From positions 1-20,733 of the forward strand of contig CAMPGL010000020.1 of assembly GCA_946885435.1 (NCBI GenBank): a stretch of DNA of 20,733 nucleotides, read 5' to 3'. The translations under genes and the position numbers were made by a program. Shown here in pieces: positions 15,547 through 20,733 of this stretch. Numbering within the stretch: the stretch's first letter is position 1; each line of letters opens with the position of its first letter. This stretch comes from an uncultured Brevundimonas sp. Its GTDB lineage: Bacteria; Pseudomonadota; Alphaproteobacteria; Caulobacterales; Caulobacteraceae. Below the pieces are notes generated by a model. It did no database searches and had not been told where the DNA came from. It was given only the letters and a program-made list of their open reading frames with translations.

Positions 15547-16055
15547 CCCGCCCCCGGGTGCTCGTCCTCCATGCGCTCCTTGGCGTTCAGCATGGCGCGT
15601 TTGAAGCCGAGGGGGTCGGCGATCATGTGCAGCGCGTTGGCGCCCTGCTCGCTGGCGGTCAGGATCTCGATATCACCGTAGCCGAAGATGCGGCCGAGGA
15701 AGCTCTGCTCGGTCTTCACGTCGTTCAGCTTTTCCAGCAGGGAGTCGGCCACCTGCTTGTTCAGCACGCCCTCCATCTGAAGGATGCGGCGGCTGGTGAG
15801 CACGTTCATCCGGTTCGACCAGACCAGATGTTCCCAGATCCAGAAGGACAGCGGGATCAGCGCCCCGGCCAGGAACACCCACCAGTAGGGCGAACCGGGG
15901 CCGTAGAAGATGGCGGCGATCACGGCCGCGGCGGTCAGCACGATCCACAGCAGCGTCTTGCCGAGCAGCACCAGCCAGTGCGGCCGCCCGATGACCAGCA
16001 CCTGTTCGTCGTCGGCGAGCACCTTGGCCAGATAGCCGCGCGCACGGATCGCCAT
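15543..16055 (-). CDS. Bacterial PH-domain membrane protein
   Basis: A 170-aa inner-membrane protein. Two adjacent hydrophobic helices (about 28-50 and 57-75) are followed by a bPH2-type domain (about 77-160). That domain includes NRMNVLTSRRILQMEGVLNK and the segment LNDVKTEQSFLGRIFGYGDIEI, which are typical of this family. Function is unknown; bacterial PH domains of this group are often linked to membrane or stress roles. AGGGAGGG lies before the ATG on the minus strand. It lies 63 bases after ubiG on the same strand. Its stop shares CTAG with the convergent Kef gene. Confidence 0.88.
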   Translation of the reverse strand: MAIRARGYLAKVLADDEQVLVIGRPHWLVLLGKTLLWIVLTAAAVIAAIFYGPGSPYWWVFLAGALIPLSFWIWEHLVWSNRMNVLTSRRILQMEGVLNKQVADSLLEKLNDVKTEQSFLGRIFGYGDIEILTASEQGANALHMIADPLGFKRAMLNAKERMEDEHPGAG

Positions 16056-16112
16056 GGGCGTCCCTCCCTGTTCCCAAAGAGGATTATGCCCTAGCCGAAC
16101 GGGGTTCGAAAG

Positions 16113-16126
16113 CGCGCCTCAGCGCG
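16113..16126 (-). terminator. Small hairpin at the ubiG stop
   Basis: CGCGC and GCGCG (16113-16117 and 16122-16126) form a 5-bp stem with a 4-base loop over the ubiG stop codon. On the minus strand it is followed by only CTTTCG, so any termination would be weak and read-through to the PH-domain gene is plausible. Confidence 0.25.
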
Positions 16127-16874
16127 GGGTGACGACCATCATGTAGTTGACCGAGGCGTCAGAGGTCTCGGTCCAGCGGCCCTCGAGCGGCCGGTACTCC
16201 ACCCCGAAGGGGCCGGCGATCTCGTAGGGCTGGCCCGACATGAAGCCGCGCAGCTCCTCGGGCTTGAGGAATTTGTTCCAATCGTGCGTGCCGGCCGGGA
16301 TCCAGCGCAGCACGTATTCGGCGCCGATCTTGGCCAGGGCCAGGGACTTCAGGGTCCGGTTGAGCGTAGCCACGACCATCATCCCGCCCGGCGCGACCAG
16401 AGACGCCGTGTCGATCAGGAAGGCGGCCGGGTCGGCGACGTGCTCGATCACCTCCATGTTCAGGACCACGTCGAAGGGGCCGGCGCCCTGGGCCTTGAGG
16501 GCCTCCGCTGTGGAGGCGCGATAGTCGATCTCCAGTCCCTGCGCCTCGGCATGCGCCCGCGCCGCGCCGATGTTGCGCTCGGCCGCATCGACGCCGGTGA
16601 CCTTGAAGCCCAGCCGCGTCATGGGCTCGGACAGCAGGCCGCCGCCGCAGCCGATGTCGAGCAGGGTCAGGCCCTCGAACGGACGCGGCGCCTTCGGATC
16701 GCGGCCGAAACGGTCGGCGGCGCGGTCACGGATGAAGCCGAGCCGGACGGGATTGAAGCGGTGCAGCGGCGCGAACGGCCCGGTGGCGTCCCACCAGCGC
16801 TCGGCCAGGGCCGAGAAGCGGGCGACTTCGTCCGGGTCGATGCTGGAAGCGGGCGTTTGCGGGGCGGCGACCAT
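16119..16874 (-). CDS. ubiG: Ubiquinone biosynthesis O-methyltransferase
   Basis: A 251-aa SAM-dependent methyltransferase carrying out both O-methylations of ubiquinone synthesis. SAM-binding motif I is [13 protein letters not shown] (72-84), motif II lies around [13 protein letters not shown] (134-146) and motif III is LVAPGGMM. The N-terminal block F-x-x-L-A-x-R-W-W-D and the [13 protein letters not shown] segment (37-49) separate UbiG from generic methyltransferases. The ATG at 16874 gives the usual N-terminus. It diverges from lysC across 61 bp, an arrangement seen in many alphaproteobacteria. The SAM it uses is the product of metK elsewhere in this window, though nothing ties the two genes in regulation. 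Confidence 0.95.
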   Translation of the reverse strand: MVAAPQTPASSIDPDEVARFSALAERWWDATGPFAPLHRFNPVRLGFIRDRAADRFGRDPKAPRPFEGLTLLDIGCGGGLLSEPMTRLGFKVTGVDAAERNIGAARAHAEAQGLEIDYRASTAEALKAQGAGPFDVVLNMEVIEHVADPAAFLIDTASLVAPGGMMVVATLNRTLKSLALAKIGAEYVLRWIPAGTHDWNKFLKPEELRGFMSGQPYEIAGPFGVEYRPLEGRWTETSDASVNYMMVVTPR

Positions 16875-16935
16875 TGCGCCCGCGTGATGGACGGCCTATC
16901 GCCCGCAGGCAAGCGGTTTGGGGCTGACGGACGGC

Positions 16936-18183
16936 ATGTCGCGACTGGTGATGAAGTTCGGCGGGACGTCGATGACGTACCTCGAGCGCATTCGCCCGGC
17001 GGCCGAGCTGGTCGCCTCCGAGGTGTGCGCCGGCAAGCAGGTGGCGGTGGTCGTCTCGGCCATGGCCGGCATCACCAACCAGATGGTCGCCTGGGCCGAC
17101 CAGATCGGCCCTGCGGCCCAGGGGTTGCCCTCCAGCGACGACGAATACGACGTGGTCGTCACCTCGGGCGAGCAGATCACCACCGGCCTGATGGCCATGA
17201 TGCTGCGCAGCCTGGGGGTGAACGCGCGTTCCTGGCTGGCCTGGCAGCTGCCGATCCGCACCGACGACGCGCATGGCCGCGCGCGCATCCAGGACATCAA
17301 CGCCGACGCCCTGGGCCGTTCGATGGACGAGGGCGTGGTGGCGGTCATCCCGGGCTTCCAGGGCGTGACCGACGTCAACCGGCTGACGGCGCTGGGGCGG
17401 GGCGGCTCGGACACCTCGGCGGTCGCGGTGGCCGCCGCGCTCGGCTGTCCCTGCGACATCTACACCGACGTGCCGGGCGTCTATACGACCGACCCCCGGA
17501 TCGACCCCGGCGCCCGGATGCTCGACCGCATCACCTATGAGGAGATGCTGGAGCTGGCCTCCATGGGCGCCAAGGTGCTCCAGACAAGGTCGGTCGAGCT
17601 GGCGATGGCCTACAAGGTGCCCCTGCGCGTGCTGTCGAGCGCGCTGAAGCCCGGCAGCCAGGACGGCGCCGGCACCCTGATCTGCGAAGAGGACGCGACC
17701 ATGGAAAAGCGCATCGTCAGCGGCGTGGCCCTGAGCGGCGACGAGGCGCGGGTCACCCTGTTCGGCATGCCCGACCGGACCGACGCCCAGGCCCGGGTCT
17801 TCGCCCGGCTGGCCTCGGCCCGCATCAACGTCGACATGATCGTCCAGTCGCGGGCGCGCAGCGAGGACCGGTCGAACCTGACCTTCACGCTCGGCAAGCG
17901 GGACGCCGCCCGGGCCGTCGATCTAATGCGTCAGGGTCAGGCCGAAATCGGGTTCTCCGACATCTCGTCCGACGACGGCGTGGCCAAGGTGTCGGTGGTG
18001 GGCGTGGGCATGCGCAGCCACGCGGGGGTGGCCGAGACCATGTTCCGGGCGCTGGCCGGGGCGGACATACCACTGCAGGCCATCTCGACCTCGGAGATCA
18101 AGATCAGCGTGCTGGTGGACGCCGCCCGCGGCGAGGACGCCGTGCGGGCTCTGCACGCCGCCTTCGGCCTCAACCGCGCCTGA
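16936..18183 (+). CDS. lysC: Aspartate kinase
   Basis: A 415-aa aspartokinase, first step to lysine, threonine and methionine. The kinase domain (about 1-245) has KFGGTSM at 7-13, GRGGSDTSAVAVAAAL (154-169) and TDVPGVYTTDPR (177-188). Two ACT regulatory domains follow (about 262-330 and 350-410), ending with the conserved ISTSEIKISVLVD. This is the lysine/threonine-regulated monofunctional type. The ATG at 16936 is preferred over an in-frame TTG at 16918; ATG 16951 is a shorter alternative. An internal ATG at 17701 with AAGAGGA seven bases upstream sits exactly where beta-subunit translation starts in Corynebacterium and Bacillus enzymes. ptsP follows after 70 bases. Confidence 0.95.
   Translation: MSRLVMKFGGTSMTYLERIRPAAELVASEVCAGKQVAVVVSAMAGITNQMVAWADQIGPAAQGLPSSDDEYDVVVTSGEQITTGLMAMMLRSLGVNARSWLAWQLPIRTDDAHGRARIQDINADALGRSMDEGVVAVIPGFQGVTDVNRLTALGRGGSDTSAVAVAAALGCPCDIYTDVPGVYTTDPRIDPGARMLDRITYEEMLELASMGAKVLQTRSVELAMAYKVPLRVLSSALKPGSQDGAGTLICEEDATMEKRIVSGVALSGDEARVTLFGMPDRTDAQARVFARLASARINVDMIVQSRARSEDRSNLTFTLGKRDAARAVDLMRQGQAEIGFSDISSDDGVAKVSVVGVGMRSHAGVAETMFRALAGADIPLQAISTSEIKISVLVDAARGEDAVRALHAAFGLNRA
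17701..18183 (+). CDS. Possible internal-start beta subunit of aspartokinase
   Basis: An in-frame ATG at 17701 inside lysC would give a 160-aa protein made only of the two ACT domains, beginning MEKRIVSGVALSGDEA. AAGAGGA at 17687-17693 is a good Shine-Dalgarno seven bases before it. In Corynebacterium glutamicum and Bacillus, aspartokinase is an alpha2beta2 enzyme whose beta subunit starts at the equivalent point (from memory, M-E-E-A-V-L-T-G-V-A). The start and spacing are seen; its use here is inferred. Confidence 0.45.
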   Translation: MEKRIVSGVALSGDEARVTLFGMPDRTDAQARVFARLASARINVDMIVQSRARSEDRSNLTFTLGKRDAARAVDLMRQGQAEIGFSDISSDDGVAKVSVVGVGMRSHAGVAETMFRALAGADIPLQAISTSEIKISVLVDAARGEDAVRALHAAFGLNRA

Positions 18184-18189
18184 GGCGAT

Positions 18190-18199
18190 TCCCTAGGGA
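18190..18199. repeat. 10-bp perfect palindrome in the lysC-ptsP spacer
   Basis: TCCCTAGGGA lies seven bases after the lysC stop, with a related CTCTAGGACC at about 18209-18218. The 70-base spacer has no obvious terminator or ribosome-binding site. A regulatory role is only a possibility. Confidence 0.3.
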
Positions 18200-18253
18200 C
18201 GAGAAAGCCTCTAGGACCCAAGTCGGAGACCCCTCTATCGAGCCTGTCCGCCC

Positions 18254-20512
18254 ATGCCCGTTTCGGGACTGACCGCGTCCGGACCCAGGAGCCTGCTTCG
18301 GCAGATCCGCGAGGTCATGGCCTCGGACGCCCCGGCCCAGGGGCGGCTGGACGAGGTGGTGCGCTCCATCGCGCGGCTGATGGTGGCGGAGGTGTGCTCG
18401 CTGTATCTGCGCCGCGCCTCCGGCGAGATGGAGCTGTTCGCCACCCAGGGCCTGAACCCCGAGGCGGTGCACCGCACCCGCCTGGCCCAGGGCGAGGGCC
18501 TTGTCGGCGAGGTGGTCCGTCGAGCCGAGCCCGTCGCGCTGGCCGACGCCCCGACCCACCCCAGCTTCTCCTATCGCCCGGAGACGGGCGAGGATCCGTA
18601 CCACGCCTTCCTGGGTGTGCCGCTGCTGCGGGGCGGCCGGACGATCGGGGTGCTGGTCGTCCAGAACCGCACGGCCCGGACCTACGCCGAGGACGAGATC
18701 GAGGATCTCCAGACCATCGCCATGGTGCTGGTCGAGCTGGTCGCCGGGACCGAGCTGACGGTCGAGGAGTTCAAGGACGTCGAGGTCGCGCCGCATCGGC
18801 CTGAGCGGCTGAAGGGCCAGCGCTTCGCCGACGGCCTGGCGGTCGGCCAGGTCGTCCTTCACGAGCCGCCGGTCGCCTCGGGCCGCCTGATGTCGGACGA
18901 CACCCCCTCCGAAGAGGCCCGACTGCGCGACGGGCTGGTCCAGCTGAGGGAGCAGATCGACGGCATGATGGCCGGCGGCCACCTCGCGGGCCCGTCGAAC
19001 GAGGTGCTGGAAAGCTATCGCATGCTGGCCGACAGCCCGGGCTGGGTGCGCTCGCTCGAGGAGGCCGTACGCGGCGGCCTGTCGGCGGAGGCGGCCGTGG
19101 ACCGCGCCCGGACCCAGCACCGCGCCCGCTTCGCGGCGGCGCGTGACCCCTACCTCAAGGAACGACTTCACGACCTGGAGGATCTCGCCAACCGGCTGCT
19201 GCGCATCCTGGCCGGCGAACAGCCCGGCGAGCGGATGCTGCCCGAGAACGCCATCCTGGTGGCGCGGAACCTGGGGCCGGCGGACCTGCTGGAGTATCCG
19301 CGCGGGCGCATCCGCGGCCTGCTGCTGGAAGAGGGCTCGCCCGCCAGTCACGCCGTGCTGGTGGCCCGCGCGCTCGACATCCCCTGCGTCGGCCGTCTGG
19401 CGGGCGTGCGCGACCGGGTCTCCGAGGGCGACGTCGTCATCGTCGACGGCGAGTCCGGCGAGACCCATCTGCGGCCGCGCCCCGACGTGCTCGAGGCCTT
19501 CGAGGCGCGGGCGGCGATGCGCGAGGAGCGCCGCGCCCTGCTGGCGCAGATCCGCGACGAGCCTGCGGTCACCCTGGACGGCGTCCGGCTGTCCCTGCAG
19601 ATCAACGCCGGCCTGAGCACCGACCTCGAGGCGATGGAAGATGTCGGCGCCGAGGGCGTCGGCCTGTTTCGCACCGAATTCCAGTTCATGGTGCAGGACA
19701 CCCTGCCGGGGCTCGACGCCCAGACGGCGCTGTATCGCCATGTGCTCGACATGGCCGGCGCGCGGCCCGTGACCTTCCGGACCCTGGACGTCGGCGCCGA
19801 CAAGGTGCTGCCCTATCTGGACGCCGGCCGGGAGGACAATCCGGCGCTCGGCCGCCGCGCCATTCGCCTGGGCCTGGACCGTCCGGCGCTGCTGAGGCTG
19901 CAACTGCGCGCCCTGCTGCGGGCGGCGGGCGGGCGAGAGCTCCGGGTGATGTTCCCGCTGATCGCCAGCGTCGACGAGTACCGCCGCGCGCGCGCCCTGG
20001 TCGAGGCCGAGTGCCAGTGGGCGCGTCGCCGGGGACGGGCGCTGCCTGCCCTGCTGCGCGTGGGCGCCATGATCGAGGCCCCGGCCCTGCTCTGGCACCT
20101 GGACGCCCTGCTGCCCCAGACCGACTTCGTCTCGGTCGGGACCAATGACCTGATGCAGTACATGTTCGCCGCCGACCGGACCAATCCGACGGTGGCGGAC
20201 CGCTATGATCCGCTGTCGCCGCCGGTGCTCAACGCCCTGGCCGCGATCCAGAAGGCGTGCGCCGAGTCGGGCACGCCGGTGTCGGTATGCGGCGAGATGG
20301 CGGGCCGGCCTCTGGAGGCCTTCGCGCTAATCGCCCTTGGATTCCAGAGACTTTCGGCGCCGCCGTCCGGCGTCGGTCCGGTCAAGCGGATGATCCTGTC
20401 GCTGGACCTGGCGCAGGCCCGCCGGCTGTTCGCTCCGATCCTGACGAGTTCCTCGGGCTCGGTGCGCGATCAGGTCGACGCCCTGGCGCGGAAATTGAAC
20501 CTCGCGCTCTGA
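18254..20512 (+). CDS. ptsP: PTS-Ntr enzyme I (phosphoenolpyruvate-protein phosphotransferase)
   Basis: A 752-aa cytoplasmic protein that takes phosphate from PEP and passes it to NPr, at the head of the nitrogen PTS. An N-terminal GAF domain (about 30-165), which senses glutamine in studied alphaproteobacteria, distinguishes it from sugar-PTS enzyme I. The PEP-utiliser N-domain follows (about 185-310). The phosphohistidine is H366 in EEGSPASHAVLVARALDIPC. The PEP-binding barrel includes LFRTEFQF (471-478), RTLDVGADK (509-517), VMFPLIAS (565-572), MIEAPALL (606-613), GTNDLMQY (629-636) and the catalytic cysteine C679 in CGEMAGRP. The ATG at 18254 lacks a clear Shine-Dalgarno. The lysC-ptsP order is common in alphaproteobacteria. 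Confidence 0.95.
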   Translation: MPVSGLTASGPRSLLRQIREVMASDAPAQGRLDEVVRSIARLMVAEVCSLYLRRASGEMELFATQGLNPEAVHRTRLAQGEGLVGEVVRRAEPVALADAPTHPSFSYRPETGEDPYHAFLGVPLLRGGRTIGVLVVQNRTARTYAEDEIEDLQTIAMVLVELVAGTELTVEEFKDVEVAPHRPERLKGQRFADGLAVGQVVLHEPPVASGRLMSDDTPSEEARLRDGLVQLREQIDGMMAGGHLAGPSNEVLESYRMLADSPGWVRSLEEAVRGGLSAEAAVDRARTQHRARFAAARDPYLKERLHDLEDLANRLLRILAGEQPGERMLPENAILVARNLGPADLLEYPRGRIRGLLLEEGSPASHAVLVARALDIPCVGRLAGVRDRVSEGDVVIVDGESGETHLRPRPDVLEAFEARAAMREERRALLAQIRDEPAVTLDGVRLSLQINAGLSTDLEAMEDVGAEGVGLFRTEFQFMVQDTLPGLDAQTALYRHVLDMAGARPVTFRTLDVGADKVLPYLDAGREDNPALGRRAIRLGLDRPALLRLQLRALLRAAGGRELRVMFPLIASVDEYRRARALVEAECQWARRRGRALPALLRVGAMIEAPALLWHLDALLPQTDFVSVGTNDLMQYMFAADRTNPTVADRYDPLSPPVLNALAAIQKACAESGTPVSVCGEMAGRPLEAFALIALGFQRLSAPPSGVGPVKRMILSLDLAQARRLFAPILTSSSGSVRDQVDALARKLNLAL

Positions 20513-20583
20513 GGCGTCCCGGGGCGGCACATGTCGTCGCACCCCGCCGGAGTCCCTGATGAAACCTTGATTTTCAGGCTCTC

Positions 20584-20733
20584 ATGACCTATCCCGTCGA
20601 CCCGTTCGGGGAGCCTTCCGAGGAAGGCATGGGCGGTGTCTCCGCCCGGAGTGAAGTGGGCGTGGGCGAGCATAAGGCGCCGCAGGACCAGGCCTCCGAG
20701 TTCGAGGCCTATCGGACCGCCGAGGGCGCGCGG
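20584..20733 (+). CDS. Unrecognised protein, N-terminal 50 codons
   Basis: An open frame starts at ATG 20584 and runs off the window end (MTYPVDPFGEPSEEGMGGVSA...). The visible part is acidic, rich in Gly, Glu and Ser, and looks disordered, with no domain. It begins 71 bases after ptsP on the same strand. Only AGGC (20576-20579) stands in for a ribosome-binding site. It could be the disordered head of a larger regulator or membrane protein; I cannot name it. Confidence 0.5.
   Translation, partial: MTYPVDPFGEPSEEGMGGVSARSEVGVGEHKAPQDQASEFEAYRTAEGAR

Noticed and set aside
18170..20098. 642-codon minus-strand frame opposite ptsP
   Set aside because: Antisense shadow rich in Arg, Gln and His; ptsP on the plus strand has all catalytic motifs.
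1..20733. CRISPR arrays, tRNA/rRNA genes, insertion sequences, phage or toxin-antitoxin genes
   Set aside because: No regularly spaced repeats, cloverleaf sequences, transposase motifs or terminal inverted repeats were seen on either strand.

Overview
The window is a dense, GC-rich chromosomal segment (GC near 70% by eye) carrying mostly housekeeping genes. The gene families and their order (phoH-ybeY-lnt-XRE-metK, ubiG divergent from lysC-ptsP, an alphaproteobacterial HisRS, a large secreted M13 peptidase) point to an alphaproteobacterium, most likely Caulobacterales (Caulobacter/Phenylobacterium/Brevundimonas type). The genus is an inference from memory of these families. I saw no insertion sequence, integrase, CRISPR array, tRNA or rRNA.

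Region 1 (1-4038, + strand): the 3' end of phoH, ybeY and lnt are joined by 4-base start/stop overlaps. A TTG-started XRE regulator and metK follow. The last ~90 bases of lnt are strikingly AT-rich. A 20-bp near-perfect palindrome between the XRE gene and metK looks like an operator of the SahR/SamR methionine-cycle regulators.

Region 2 (4035-6741, - strand): a compact operon DUF969-DUF979-DUF2891 with overlapping start/stop codons. It encodes a two-part membrane transporter candidate (linked in other genomes to 5-oxoproline metabolism) plus a soluble protein of unknown function. It converges on metK, sharing a CTAG that serves as both stop codons.

Region 3 (6881-11158, + strand): a 3-hydroxybutyryl-CoA dehydrogenase, an overlapping unrecognised membrane protein, a DUF418 membrane protein and hisS. 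A tandem duplication and a hairpin lie just before hisS.

Region 4 (11159-11440): a 281-base gap between convergent hisS and the M13 peptidase gene. It holds a folded RNA candidate ending in a T-run, and next to it a strong hairpin that terminates the peptidase gene from the other side.

Region 5 (11440-16874): a secreted M13 zinc metallopeptidase (- strand), divergent from a Kef-type K+/H+ antiporter with a C-terminal RCK domain (+). The antiporter converges, again through a shared CTAG double stop, on a bacterial PH-domain membrane protein (-), which is preceded by ubiG (-).

Region 6 (16936-20733, + strand): lysC, with a well-placed internal start that could give a separate regulatory beta subunit; ptsP (EI-Ntr of the nitrogen PTS); and the first 50 codons of an unrecognised gene cut by the window end.

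Most of the window is ordinary core metabolism. The parts most worth a second look are the DUF969/DUF979/DUF2891 operon, the structured RNA after hisS, the metK operator, the internal lysC start and the AT-rich lnt tail.
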